From positions 372,001 to 436,000 of the forward strand of contig JBBCGL010000001.1 of NCBI GenBank assembly GCA_037200385.1: 64,000 bases of DNA, read 5' to 3'. The stretch comes from Rhizomicrobium sp. GTDB taxonomy: Bacteria; Pseudomonadota; Alphaproteobacteria; Micropepsales; Micropepsaceae. The notes beneath the pieces are model-generated. The model saw only the letters and a list, made by a program, of their open reading frames with translations, did not search any database and had not been told where the DNA came from. The translations under genes were made by a program, and so were the position numbers. Numbering within the stretch: position 1 is the stretch's first letter; every line of letters begins with the position of its first letter. Positions 1 to 8,580 of the stretch are shown here, piece by piece.

Positions 1-1609
1 CCGCACGCGCGCCGGTCGACTGGTCGTCCAGCACATTGACCTGTCCGTTCACCAGCGTCGCCTTGTAGCCCCGCGCCTTCTGCGTGAAATGCGGCGCACC
101 GCCCGGGAAGTTGTGCACGATATGCGGCTGCAGCTGCGTGAGCCGCTCCAGGTCGATCACGTTGACGTCCGCCCGCTTGCCCACCGCGAGCACGCCGCGA
201 TCCTTCAGCCCCATGATCCGCGCCCCGTCCGAAGTCATCCGCTGGATGCCTTCCTCGAGCGAATAGACCGCGCGCTCCTTGACCCAGTATTTGAGAACGA
301 ACGTCGCCCAGTCGGCATCGATGATCTGCGAGACATGCGCCCCCGCATCGCCCAGGCTCGGCAGCACATGCTTGGAGCTCGCAAACAGATCGCCCAGCTC
401 GTCCATGTCCTGGCAGAACAGCCGATAGTTGAACAGCGCGCGGCCCTCCGTCTCGCGCGACAGCCGCAGGAACAACTCGACAAACGCCTCGCCGCGCACC
501 GCCATCGCGTCCTTGACGCTCGCATCGCGCGGCGCCGTCAGGTTCGGCACGTCGGCGTCGCCGATATAATAAGTATGCTCAAGCGGCAGCCGCGTCTCGC
601 CCTCCTCGATCAGCCGCGCCGCCATATGCGGATCGCGGATAGCCGCGACTCGTCCCGCGAAATCCATCGCGCGGACCTTGTCCCAGCTCTCGCCGCGGAA
701 GGGCAGGGAGCATTGCAGCCCGAACATGAAGCCCGTGCCCTTCACCTGGCAGATCGCGGTGAGGTCGCGCCCCTCCGCCAGCTTGTCGATCCCTTCGGCC
801 GAGCGGCGCCCATCGCCCTTGGCCGCGCCCACGCCATAGGAGAACAGGATGCGGCTGCCCGCTTCATCGCCGAGCACCTTGAGCACGTCGCCCGTCGCGC
901 CGACCGCCTGCATCAGCGCCCCGCGCGCCGCAACCGCCTTGCCGATGGCGACCAGCTCCGACGGATCGGCGAAGGTGCCGGGGATCGAGCGCCCGTCCGG
1001 CGCCTTGTGGGGCGCGAAGCGGTTGGTCGAGAAGCCGACCGCGCCCGCATCCACCGCGCGCGCCACGATGTCGGCCATCTGCGCCGTCTCGGCGCCGCTT
1101 GCCTGGTCCTCGAAGGACCGCTCGCCCATCACGTAATAACGGACCGCGCTATGTCCCACGAGCCCGGCGACGTTGATGCCGGGCCGGAGCGTATCGAGCG
1201 TGTCGAGATAGCCGCCGTAATCCTCCCAGGTCCAGGGCAGCCCCGTCATGATCGCGCCGCGCGGAATGTCCTCCACCGACTCCATCATGCCGGCGAGGAA
1301 TTCGCGGTCCTTCGGCTTGCACGGCGCAAAGGTCACGCCGCAATTGCCCATCAGCGCCGTCGTCACGCCATGCCAGGAGATCGGCGTGAGGTCCGGGTCC
1401 CAGCCGATCTGTGCGTCGAGATGCGTGTGCAGGTCGATGAACCCCGGCGACACCATCGCGCCATCGGCATCGATCTCCCGCGCGCCTTTCGACGCGACGG
1501 TGCCGACCTCCGCGATCAGCCCGTCCTTGATCCCGACGTCGCCCGAAAAGGCCTTGGCCCCCGTGCCGTCGACGATCTTCCCGCCGCGAATGACGATGTC
1601 ATGCGCCAT
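1..1609 (-). CDS. N-acyl-D-amino-acid deacylase family amidohydrolase, 3' end outside the window
   Basis: Metal-dependent amidohydrolase of the D-aminoacylase/dihydroorotase-like superfamily, expected to hydrolyse N-acyl-D-amino acids or related amides in the cytoplasm. Reading the minus strand from ATG at 1609 gives an open frame to the window edge (536 codons, no stop). It starts MAHDIVIRGGKIVDGTGAKA, has the metal-binding HTH triad at residues 61-63 (GFIDLHTHLD), the GNCG motif with Cys90 typical of D-aminoacylases, and a late GDAGAH segment. A GGGAGG Shine-Dalgarno lies at 1615-1620, which decides the start. About 30-40 C-terminal residues are probably missing beyond base 1. Exact substrate unknown. 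It is divergent from the aminotransferase at 1830. Confidence 0.9.
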   Translation of the reverse strand, partial: MAHDIVIRGGKIVDGTGAKAFSGDVGIKDGLIAEVGTVASKGAREIDADGAMVSPGFIDLHTHLDAQIGWDPDLTPISWHGVTTALMGNCGVTFAPCKPKDREFLAGMMESVEDIPRGAIMTGLPWTWEDYGGYLDTLDTLRPGINVAGLVGHSAVRYYVMGERSFEDQASGAETAQMADIVARAVDAGAVGFSTNRFAPHKAPDGRSIPGTFADPSELVAIGKAVAARGALMQAVGATGDVLKVLGDEAGSRILFSYGVGAAKGDGRRSAEGIDKLAEGRDLTAICQVKGTGFMFGLQCSLPFRGESWDKVRAMDFAGRVAAIRDPHMAARLIEEGETRLPLEHTYYIGDADVPNLTAPRDASVKDAMAVRGEAFVELFLRLSRETEGRALFNYRLFCQDMDELGDLFASSKHVLPSLGDAGAHVSQIIDADWATFVLKYWVKERAVYSLEEGIQRMTSDGARIMGLKDRGVLAVGKRADVNVIDLERLTQLQPHIVHNFPGGAPHFTQKARGYKATLVNGQVNVLDDQSTGARA

Positions 1610-1695
1610 GCTGTCCTCCCGATGTTATCTGCCGCGGATGCTAGGGCATCCGCGCACCAAGGCAACCTGTCGCTAGGGCAAGACACATCCAAAAC

Positions 1696-1809
1696 TGTCA
1701 TCCCGGCCAAGCCCGGCAAAGCCGGGCGCAGAGCCGGGACCCATCGTGCCGCTGGAGGAATGGGTCCCGGCTCTGCGCGACGCTGACGCATCGCTTGGCC
1801 GGGATGACA
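1696..1809. repeat. Palindromic intergenic repeat, family B variant
   Basis: Long imperfect inverted repeat. TGTCATCCCGGCC at the left is matched by GGCCGGGATGACA at the right, and there are inner arms of the GAGCCGGGACCCAT / ATGGGTCCCGGCTC type. It lies between two divergent genes, so it may form a strong hairpin in either transcript. It differs from the other family B copies by having three rather than four C in the CATCCC run. Confidence 0.8.
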
Positions 1810-1829
1810 TTCCATAGGATAGTTCTGCC

Positions 1830-2990
1830 ATGCCCAACCCCGTCTTCGCCTCCCTCCCGACCACGATCTTCACCCACATGTCCGCGCTCGCCATCGAGCA
1901 TGGCGCGATCAATCTCGGCCAAGGCTTCCCGGACGAGGACGGCCCGCTCGCGGTGCGCGAGGCCGCGTCGCGCGCGCTGATCGAAGGCCCCAACCAATAT
2001 CCGCCGATGAAGGGCAGGGTGGAGCTGCGCCGCGCCATCGCCGGCCATGCCAAGCGGTTCTACGGCCTCGACTTCGATCCTGAGACGCAGGTCCTGATCA
2101 CCTCGGGCGCCACCGAAGCACTGACCGCCTCGATCATGGGTCTGGTGGGGCGGGGCGACGAGGTCGTGCTGATCGAACCGTCTTACGATTCCTATCGGCC
2201 CATCGCCGAAGCGGTCGGCGCCATCGTGAAGAGCGTGAAGCTCAAGCCGCCGCATTGGCGCCTCACCGAGGACGATCTGCGCGCTGTCGTCGGCCCGAAG
2301 ACCCGCGCCGTGATCATCAACAGCCCGCTCAACCCGATCGGCCGCGTCTTCGACCGCGAAGAACTCTCCGCCCTTGCGCGCGTCGTCCAGGAAACGAGCG
2401 CCGTTGTGATCTGCGACGAGGTCTACGAACACCTCGTCTTCGACGGCAAGACCACCCCGCCGCTGATCGCCTTTCCCGGCATGGCGGAGCGCTGCGTCCG
2501 CATCGGCTCGGCCGGCAAGATGTTCTCGCTGACCGGCTGGAAGGTCGGCTGGGTCACCGGCCCGCGTGCTTTGGTTGAGGTCGTCACCAAGACGCATCAG
2601 TTCATCACCTTCACCACGCCGACCGCGCTCCAGCTTGGTGTCGCCTACGGCATCGAGCAGCAGATCGATTTCACCCTGAACCTGACGAGAGAGCTGCAAG
2701 CCAAGCGCGACAAGCTCGCCGCCGGCCTTAGCCGCCTCGGCTTCGACGTCCTCCCCTGCGAAGGCACCTACTTCCTCACCGCCGGAATCCGAGGCCTCAC
2801 CAACGAGCCCGACCGCGCCTTCTGCGAGCGCCTGGTGAAGGACGCCGGCGTCGCCCTGATCCCGCTCAGCGTGTTCTTCGACGAGGCCAAGCCCGATCAC
2901 ATGGTGCGGTTCGCCTTCTGCAAGAAGCACGAGGTCATCGACGAGGCGATTGCGCGGTTGGAGCGGTATTTCGGGACGGCGCGCGGGTAA
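1830..2990 (+). CDS. Pyridoxal-phosphate-dependent aminotransferase, class I/II
   Basis: Fold-type I aminotransferase of 386 residues. Its opening (FTHMSALAIEHGAINLGQGFPDEDG) resembles the methionine/kynurenine aminotransferase branch (YbdL/KAT-like). Visible PLP features are the Schiff-base Lys230 in SAGKMFSLTGWKVGW, the NSPLNPIG phosphate/substrate segment at 164-171, and Asp196/Tyr199 in CDEVYEH. The arginine that binds the substrate carboxylate should sit in the VRFAFCK segment near the C-terminus. The gene stands alone, preceded by a palindromic repeat and followed by another. The true amino donor cannot be read from sequence; methionine or aromatic amino acids are the family's usual substrates. 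Confidence 0.9.
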   Translation: MPNPVFASLPTTIFTHMSALAIEHGAINLGQGFPDEDGPLAVREAASRALIEGPNQYPPMKGRVELRRAIAGHAKRFYGLDFDPETQVLITSGATEALTASIMGLVGRGDEVVLIEPSYDSYRPIAEAVGAIVKSVKLKPPHWRLTEDDLRAVVGPKTRAVIINSPLNPIGRVFDREELSALARVVQETSAVVICDEVYEHLVFDGKTTPPLIAFPGMAERCVRIGSAGKMFSLTGWKVGWVTGPRALVEVVTKTHQFITFTTPTALQLGVAYGIEQQIDFTLNLTRELQAKRDKLAAGLSRLGFDVLPCEGTYFLTAGIRGLTNEPDRAFCERLVKDAGVALIPLSVFFDEAKPDHMVRFAFCKKHEVIDEAIARLERYFGTARG

Positions 2991-2997
2991 AATATCA

Positions 2998-3126
2998 TTG
3001 TCATCCCCGGCGAGCACCGCGAAGCGGTGCGAGGGAAGGGGACCCAGGCGCCAAATACCGTGACGGTATCTCCCACCCGGGTTCCCTTCCCTCGACGCAC
3101 GCCGTGCGTCTCGCCGGGGATGACAA
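2998..3126. repeat. Palindromic intergenic repeat, family B
   Basis: TTGTCATCCCCGGCGAG at the left end is the reverse complement of CTCGCCGGGGATGACAA at the right end. Inside, GGGAAGGGGACCC is matched by a GGTTCCCTTCCC arm. The central part is specific to this copy. It fills most of the gap between the aminotransferase and the thiolase-like gene. Confidence 0.85.
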
Positions 3127-3210
3127 CGGAGTTACCCGACGTAACCGCCCCGCTTTGAATTCCCCGCGTGCCCGTGCTGTCATCGCCGCAACAGAACATC
3201 GGAACACGCC

Positions 3211-4770
3211 ATGACCGACTCCCTCGACCCCCGCACTCCCATCCTCGTCGGCGGGGCACAGTTCACGCAGCGCACGGCCAAGACCAATGTCCGCGACAGC
3301 CTCTCGCCCATCGACATGCTGGCCAAGGTTGCGCGCGACGCCATCGCGGACACCGGCGCAGCCGACCTCGCCGCCGCGCTAGACACCATAGCCGTGGTGC
3401 GCTTCACGGCCGACAGCCCCGGCGACCAGGGCCGCCTGCCCAAGCGCATGTTCCGCAATCCGCCGCTCAGCCTCGCGAACAAGCTCGGCGCCAAGCCGCG
3501 CCGCGCCTTCTACACCGCGACCGGCGGCAACACGCCGCAATGGCTGGTGAACCGCACCGCCGAAGAGATCGCGAACGGCGAGTGCGACGTCGCGCTGCTC
3601 GCCGGTGCCGAATACATCGCCTCGCTGCTGAGCGCGATCAAACAGGGCATCGACCTCGGCTGGGCATCCGGCCCCGACGCCGATCCCGGCTCCGACCCGG
3701 AAGAGATCGGCGACATGCGTGCCGGCACGACCGACTACGAGCGCCGCCATGGCCTCGCCTTCCCGGTCAACGTCTACCCGCTGTTCGAGAACGGCCTGCG
3801 CGGCATGAAGCGCCGCAGCCCCGCCGAGCATCTCGACTGGCTCGGCAAGTTCTTCTCGCCCTTCACCAAAGTGGCGTCGGAGAATCCCTATTCCTGGTTC
3901 CCCACCTATCGCAGCCCGGAAGAGATCGCGACGCCGACCGACAAGAACCGCTTCGTCGGCTTTCCGTACACGAAGTATCTCAACGCCGTGATCGAAGTGG
4001 ACATGGCCGCCGCCGTGGTGATGACATCCGTCGCCAAAGCGCGCGAGCTCGGCATCCCGCAATCCAAATGGGTCTTCCTGCACGGCTGCGGCGACGCCGC
4101 CGACATCTGGAACGTCTCCGAGCGGGTGAACTTCCATTCCTCGCCCGCGATCCGCACCATCGGCAGGAAGGCGTTCGCGATGGCCGATCTCGACATCGGC
4201 GACGTCAGCTTCATCGACCTCTATTCCTGCTTCCCGAGCGCGGTGGAGATCGGCTGCCTCGAGCTCGGCATTGCGCCCGACGATCCGCGCGGCCTCACCA
4301 TCACCGGCGGGCTCCCCTATTTCGGCGGCCCCGGCAACAACTACGTCATGCATTCCATTGTGCAGATGGCCGGCAAGGCCCGCACCGCGCCCGGCAAGTT
4401 CGGCCTCGTGACCGGAAACGGCTGGTACGTGACCAAGCACTCCGCCGGCATCTATTCGACGCGCCCGACGCAAGGAAAATGGCAGCGCGAGGACCCCGAA
4501 TCCTACCAGAAAGACATCGACGCGACGGCCCATCCCGCCGTGATCGAAAAGCCGAGCGGCGCCGCGACCGTCGAGACCTACACGGTGGTGACGGACCGCC
4601 GCGGCAAGCGCTTCGGCATCATCGTCGGCAAGCAGGACGGCGACAGACGCTTCCTCGCCCACACGCCGGACGACGACGCGACGCTAGACCGGATGATGCG
4701 GGAAGAGGTGCTGGGCAAACCGGGAACGGTGACGCCGGGCGCGGTGACGAATTTGTTCACCTTCACCTAA
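3211..4770 (+). CDS. Thiolase-like protein (acetyl-CoA acetyltransferase family) with extra C-terminal domain
   Basis: 519-residue thiolase-superfamily protein, usually annotated as acetyl-CoA acetyltransferase. Residues about 8-385 follow the thiolase fold (start RTPILVGGAQFTQRT; later GCLELGIAPDD and GGLPYFGGPGNNYVMHSI). The last 120 residues (from about 400, GVIEKPSG-like region onward) match the additional C-terminal domain described for type 1 thiolase-like proteins. The usual catalytic Cys motif near residue 90-110 is not seen: the equivalent stretch reads YTATGGNTPQWLVN. It may therefore bind CoA esters without carrying out thiolysis. No partner gene is adjacent; both flanks are repeats. 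Confidence 0.8.
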   Translation: MTDSLDPRTPILVGGAQFTQRTAKTNVRDSLSPIDMLAKVARDAIADTGAADLAAALDTIAVVRFTADSPGDQGRLPKRMFRNPPLSLANKLGAKPRRAFYTATGGNTPQWLVNRTAEEIANGECDVALLAGAEYIASLLSAIKQGIDLGWASGPDADPGSDPEEIGDMRAGTTDYERRHGLAFPVNVYPLFENGLRGMKRRSPAEHLDWLGKFFSPFTKVASENPYSWFPTYRSPEEIATPTDKNRFVGFPYTKYLNAVIEVDMAAAVVMTSVAKARELGIPQSKWVFLHGCGDAADIWNVSERVNFHSSPAIRTIGRKAFAMADLDIGDVSFIDLYSCFPSAVEIGCLELGIAPDDPRGLTITGGLPYFGGPGNNYVMHSIVQMAGKARTAPGKFGLVTGNGWYVTKHSAGIYSTRPTQGKWQREDPESYQKDIDATAHPAVIEKPSGAATVETYTVVTDRRGKRFGIIVGKQDGDRRFLAHTPDDDATLDRMMREEVLGKPGTVTPGAVTNLFTFT

Positions 4771-4780
4771 CACCCTCCCT

Positions 4781-4883
4781 TGTCATGGCCCGCCGGAGTG
4801 CGGGCCACCCAGTTGGGCGTAGGGCGCAAATAACGACATAAGAGCTGCGTCACCTGGGTGGCCCGCATTCGCGGGCCATGACA
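4781..4883. repeat. Palindromic intergenic repeat, family A
   Basis: TGTCATGGCCCGC at the left pairs with GCGGGCCATGACA at the right, with inner GGGCCACCCAG / CTGGGTGGCCC arms. The right arm contains an ATG in frame with the downstream hydrolase. That ATG is a repeat artefact, and it would give a 14-residue N-terminal extension. Confidence 0.85.
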
Positions 4884-4919
4884 TATTTGGTGCAGATAAC
4901 AGTCCGGGAAGAATTCCAA

Positions 4920-6059
4920 ATGTCCACCACCCAAGGCTTCGTCCACGACGGCTTCGAAAACGTCAAAACCGTCTTCGATGCCAACTTCGCCACCGGCGCC
5001 GACATCGGCGCCTCCTACTGCGTCACGCGCAACGGCGAGACCGTGGTCGATCTGTGGGGCGGCTACGCCGACGCGGCGAAGACCCGGCCCTGGGTGAAGG
5101 ACACCATCATCAACGTCTATTCGACGACCAAGACGATGACGGCACTGACCGCGCTCCTCCTCGCCGACCGCGGCCTGATCGATTTCGACGCGCCGGTCGC
5201 GAAGTACTGGCCGGAGTTCGCCGCCGCCGGCAAAGCGGCCGTCAAGGTCTCGCACCTGATGAGCCATTCCGCCGGCCTCTCGGGCTGGAAGGAGAAGATC
5301 ACGACCCAGGACATCTACGACTGGGACAAGATGACGTCGCTGCTCGCCGCCCAGGCGCCGTTCTGGGAGCCGGGCACCGCGCCCGGCTATCACGCGCTCA
5401 CGCAAGGCTATCTCGTCGGCGAGGTGATCCGCCGCGTCACCGGCAAGTCCATCGGCACCGTCTTCCGCGAGGAGATCGCGCAGCCGCTCGGCGCCGATTT
5501 CTGGATCGGCCTGCCCGCATCGGAAGACGGCCGCGTCGCCGAGCTCATCCCGCCGCCGCCCGGCGAAGCGGTGGGCGACAGCGGCGGCCCGGTCAACGAG
5601 TTGACACAGAACATGGCGACCAATCCCGGCATCGACGTCTCCGAGACCAGGACGCGCGCCTGGCGCGGCGCCGAGATCCCCGCCGCCGGCGGCACCGGCA
5701 ATGCGCGCTCGGTCGCCGAGATCCACACCATCCTCGCCAATGGCGGCGTCGCCAAGGGCAAGCGCTTCTTGTCCGAAGCCGGCTGCCGCAAGGCGCTGGA
5801 GTTGCAGGTCGAAGGCACCGACAAGGTGATGGGCATCCCCGCGCGTTTCGGCCTGGGCTTCGGCCTCGCGGGCGGCGCGGTCCCGCTGCCCAACCCCAAC
5901 ACGCTCTATTGGGGCGGCTATGGCGGCTCGATCATCATCATCGACCTGGATGCGCACACCACGCTCTCCTATGTGATGAACGTGATGCACGGCACGACGA
6001 CCGGCGACATGCGCGGCTTCGGCCTCGCGATGGCGACCTGGGAGGCGCTGTCGAAGTAA
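4920..6059 (+). CDS. Serine hydrolase, beta-lactamase / family VIII esterase fold
   Basis: Class C beta-lactamase-fold hydrolase of 379 residues, most likely an esterase or peptidase-like enzyme rather than an antibiotic-resistance enzyme. The nucleophile motif SxxK is at Ser68-Thr-Thr-Lys71 (NVYSTTKTM). A Tyr motif is in PGYHALTQGYLVGEVI, and a GGYGGS segment near 340 takes the place of the KTG box. No signal peptide is visible, so it is probably cytoplasmic. The start at 4920 is chosen because the longer alternative at 4878 begins inside the palindromic repeat; GGGAAG just upstream can serve as ribosome-binding site. The histidine phosphatase follows after 36 bases. Confidence 0.88.
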   Translation: MSTTQGFVHDGFENVKTVFDANFATGADIGASYCVTRNGETVVDLWGGYADAAKTRPWVKDTIINVYSTTKTMTALTALLLADRGLIDFDAPVAKYWPEFAAAGKAAVKVSHLMSHSAGLSGWKEKITTQDIYDWDKMTSLLAAQAPFWEPGTAPGYHALTQGYLVGEVIRRVTGKSIGTVFREEIAQPLGADFWIGLPASEDGRVAELIPPPPGEAVGDSGGPVNELTQNMATNPGIDVSETRTRAWRGAEIPAAGGTGNARSVAEIHTILANGGVAKGKRFLSEAGCRKALELQVEGTDKVMGIPARFGLGFGLAGGAVPLPNPNTLYWGGYGGSIIIIDLDAHTTLSYVMNVMHGTTTGDMRGFGLAMATWEALSK

Positions 6060-6095
6060 AGCAGCTCCTTCGCACCCGCTATCCAGGACAGAGTC

Positions 6096-6650
6096 ATGCC
6101 CCGCATCTACATGGTCAGACACGGCCGCGCCGCCGCCGGCTTCGGCGAAGACATGGACCCCGGCCTCGACGATCTGGGCCGCTCCCAGGCCGAGGCGGTC
6201 GCCGAGCGCCTCAAGGGCCTCGGCCCGCGCCTTATCCTCGCCAGCCCCCTGAAGCGCACCCAGGAGACCGCCATCCCGCTCGCCAAACTCTGGAGCAAGC
6301 CCCCGGTGATCGAGCCGCGCGTCGCCGAAATCCCATCGCCCAAAGGCATGAGCCTCGAGGCCCGCGTCGCCTGGCTGCGCGCCCACATGGCCGGATCGTG
6401 GGCCGGCACGACGCCCGAGCTCGAAGCCTGGCGCGACGCCTGCGTCGCCGCGATCGCGGGCCTCAAGGAGGACGCGGTGGTCTTCTCGCATTATGTCGCG
6501 ATCAACGTCCTGATGGGCGCTGCCCAGAACGACGACCGCGTCGTGGTCTTCTCACCCGAAAACTGCTCGGTGACCGTCTTCGACAACACCGGCGGCAAGC
6601 TGCGCCTGCTCGAAAAGGGTAGCGAGGCATCGCTGACGAAGGTGAATTGA
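6096..6650 (+). CDS. Histidine phosphatase family protein (SixA/phosphoglycerate mutase-like)
   Basis: Short 184-residue histidine phosphatase. It has the RHG signature at residues 8-10 (MVRHGRA), where His9 would carry the phosphate, and a LILASPLKRTQETA segment that gives the second arginine. The second catalytic His is in VFSHYVAINVL near residue 132. The length suits a SixA-like or broad-specificity phosphatase. It follows the serine hydrolase closely on the same strand and is probably cotranscribed with it. Substrate unknown. Confidence 0.88.
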   Translation: MPRIYMVRHGRAAAGFGEDMDPGLDDLGRSQAEAVAERLKGLGPRLILASPLKRTQETAIPLAKLWSKPPVIEPRVAEIPSPKGMSLEARVAWLRAHMAGSWAGTTPELEAWRDACVAAIAGLKEDAVVFSHYVAINVLMGAAQNDDRVVVFSPENCSVTVFDNTGGKLRLLEKGSEASLTKVN

Positions 6651-6668
6651 TGTTTGCCTCATTATAAG

Positions 6669-6796
6669 TGTCATGGCCCGCCGGAGTGCGGGCCACCCAG
6701 GTGAAACCGTCGCAGAGCCGAAGAAGGAAACGCCGGCCAGACATTCGGCAGCGCGCGCCGCATCAACTGGGTGGCCCGCATTCGCGGGCCATGACA
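6669..6796. repeat. Palindromic intergenic repeat, family A
   Basis: Outer arms TGTCATGGCCCGC and GCGGGCCATGACA, inner arms GGGCCACCCAG and CTGGGTGGCCC. The central loop (about 60 bases) is unique to this copy. It separates the phosphatase from the amidase. Confidence 0.85.
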
Positions 6797-6826
6797 TCCT
6801 GAGTTTGGAAAGACGAACGAGCACGC

Positions 6827-8233
6827 ATGTCCAAAGACCCCCACGAATTCACCGCCTCCGAGCTCTCCGCGCTATTCGCGTCCCGCGACCTCTCCCCGGT
6901 CGAGGTCGCCGAGGCCTGCCTTACCCGCATCGAGGGCCTCGATGCGCAGGTCAACGCCTTCTGCCACATCGACGCCGGCACCTCGCTCGCCCAGGCCGAA
7001 GCCTCCGAGGCCCGCTGGCTGGCCGGCGCGCCGCTCTCGCCGCTGGACGGCGTGCCGGTCGCGGTGAAGGACCTCCTGGTCACCAAGGGCTGGCCGACGC
7101 GCCGCGGCTCGCTCACCGTCGACCCCGGCGCCTATATCGATACCGATGCGCCGACCGTCGCCCGGCTGCGCGAAGCGGGCGCGGTGCTGATCGGCAAGAC
7201 CACGACGCCGGAGTTCGGCTGGAAGGGCACCAACGACTCGCCGCTCACCGGCATCACGCGCAATCCGTGGAACACCGACAAGACGCCCGGCGGCTCCTCG
7301 GGCGGCAGCGCCGCGGCGCTCGCGGCGCGCTTCTGCGCCCTGGCGCTCGGCACCGATGGCGGCGGCTCGATCCGCATCCCGGCGAGCTTCACCAACACCT
7401 ACGGCCTCAAGCCCAGCTTCGGCCGGGTGCCCGCCTATCCGCTCTCGCCCTTCGGCACGCTCGCCCATGTCGGGCCTATGAGCCGCACCGTGCTCGACAG
7501 CGCCATGCTGCTCAACGTCGTCGCGCGGCCCGACGCGCGCGACTGGTATTCGTTGCCTTACGGGCCCACCGACTATGCCGCCGGCATCGAGGCGCCGCTG
7601 GCCGGCAAGCGCATCGCCTTCAGCCCGCGCATGGGCTTCGCGACGCGTATCCTTCCCGAGATCGAGACGCTGGTCGCCGCTGCCGCGAAGCGCTTCGAGG
7701 CGCTCGGCGCCCATGTCGAACCGGTCGATCCGCCCGGCGGCGATCCGAGCGAGATCTTCCGCACCCTGTGGTGGTCGGGGGCAGGACTCCTCCTCGGCGA
7801 ATATCCGGAAGAGAAGAAAAAGCAACTCGATCCGGGCCTGCGTCGGATGGCGGAAGAGGGCTATGCCTATTCCAAGAAGGAATACCTTGAGGCCAACCTC
7901 GCGCGCGGCGCCTATGGCAGCGCGATGCGGCAGTTCATGGAGAAATACGACTTCCTCCTGACGCCCCAGCTCGCGACCACCGCCTTCGACGTCGACAAGC
8001 TCTCGCCCTTCGAAGACGACGGCAATGCCTGGATGGCCTGGACGCCCTTCACCACGCCGTTCAACCTGACGCAGCAGCCGGCGGCGAGCGTTCCCTGCGG
8101 CTTCACCAGCGACGGTCTCCCGGTCGGCCTGCAGATCGTCGGCAAGATGTTCGACGACGCCGGCGTGCTGGCCGCGAGCTACGCGTATGAGAGCGCCGAT
8201 CCCCATTACGACAAGACGCCGAAGGGGTTTTGA
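6827..8233 (+). CDS. Amidase signature family amidohydrolase
   Basis: 468-residue amidase signature enzyme hydrolysing an amide to acid and ammonia in the cytoplasm. The Ser-cisSer-Lys triad is visible: Lys81 (VAVKDLL), Ser157 in PGGSSGGSAAA and nucleophile Ser181 in GTDGGGSIRIPA. Length and motif spacing fit the family (about 460-500 residues). It could act on aryl or aliphatic amides; the GatA role is unlikely because no gatB or gatC is adjacent. A family B repeat follows. Confidence 0.92.
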   Translation: MSKDPHEFTASELSALFASRDLSPVEVAEACLTRIEGLDAQVNAFCHIDAGTSLAQAEASEARWLAGAPLSPLDGVPVAVKDLLVTKGWPTRRGSLTVDPGAYIDTDAPTVARLREAGAVLIGKTTTPEFGWKGTNDSPLTGITRNPWNTDKTPGGSSGGSAAALAARFCALALGTDGGGSIRIPASFTNTYGLKPSFGRVPAYPLSPFGTLAHVGPMSRTVLDSAMLLNVVARPDARDWYSLPYGPTDYAAGIEAPLAGKRIAFSPRMGFATRILPEIETLVAAAAKRFEALGAHVEPVDPPGGDPSEIFRTLWWSGAGLLLGEYPEEKKKQLDPGLRRMAEEGYAYSKKEYLEANLARGAYGSAMRQFMEKYDFLLTPQLATTAFDVDKLSPFEDDGNAWMAWTPFTTPFNLTQQPAASVPCGFTSDGLPVGLQIVGKMFDDAGVLAASYAYESADPHYDKTPKGF

Positions 8234-8243
8234 AACACACAGC

Positions 8244-8364
8244 TGTCATCCCCGGCTGAGCGATGCGCCAGCATCGCGAAGGGAAGGGGACCCAGGTGGT
8301 CGACACCGTCACGGTCTCGACGCCTGGGTCCCCTTCCCCTCGCTGCGCTCGGCCGGGGATGACA
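8244..8364. repeat. Palindromic intergenic repeat, family B
   Basis: TGTCATCCCCGGCTGAGCG pairs with CGCTCGGCCGGGGATGACA, with inner GGGAAGGGGACCCAGG and CCTGGGTCCCCTTCCC arms. It lies directly downstream of the amidase and could act as its transcript's 3' hairpin. Confidence 0.85.
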
Positions 8365-8414
8365 AGTTGGGAGAAGCTCTTGCACCTCACTTCATTTTCC
8401 GCATAGTGCACCGC

Positions 8415-8471
8415 ATGAATTCGAACCGCCTCAGCTCGCGACGCCGTACCACCCTCCGATGGGGCGGTTGA
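8415..8471 (+). CDS. Candidate 18-residue leader peptide
   Basis: Short frame MNSNRLSSRRRTTLRWGG ending in TGA, 34 bases before a perfect rho-independent hairpin and 110 bases before the GNAT gene at 8581. Five of 18 codons are arginine and one is tryptophan. A weak promoter-like pair (TTGCAC then CATAGT with about 16 bases between) would start RNA very near the ATG, giving a leaderless message as known for some alphaproteobacterial leader peptides. Translation is not proven. It is proposed only from position relative to the terminator. Confidence 0.35.
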   Translation: MNSNRLSSRRRTTLRWGG

Positions 8472-8504
8472 GCACGCGCGCACGACGCACGAGTTTTCCA
8501 ACAA

Positions 8505-8531
8505 GCCCCGCCGGACCGTGCGGGGCTTTTT
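8505..8531 (+). terminator. Rho-independent terminator or attenuator before GNAT gene
   Basis: Perfect 7-bp stem GCCCCGC (8505-8511) and GCGGGGC (8520-8526) with an 8-base loop, followed by five T. It sits between the candidate leader peptide and the acetyltransferase gene, 50 bases before the start codon. No longer gene ends just upstream on this strand (the amidase ends 270 bases earlier), which favours attenuation over simple termination. Confidence 0.75.
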
Positions 8532-8580
8532 CGTATCCGGCACCTCCCGCGCGCCCGGCCTTCTCACACGGAGGGAATGC

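Noticed and set aside
89-1786. A 565-codon plus-strand frame at the window start
   Set aside because: It is antisense to the N-acyl-D-amino-acid deacylase gene, which shows real metal motifs on the minus strand. The plus-strand product has no family features.
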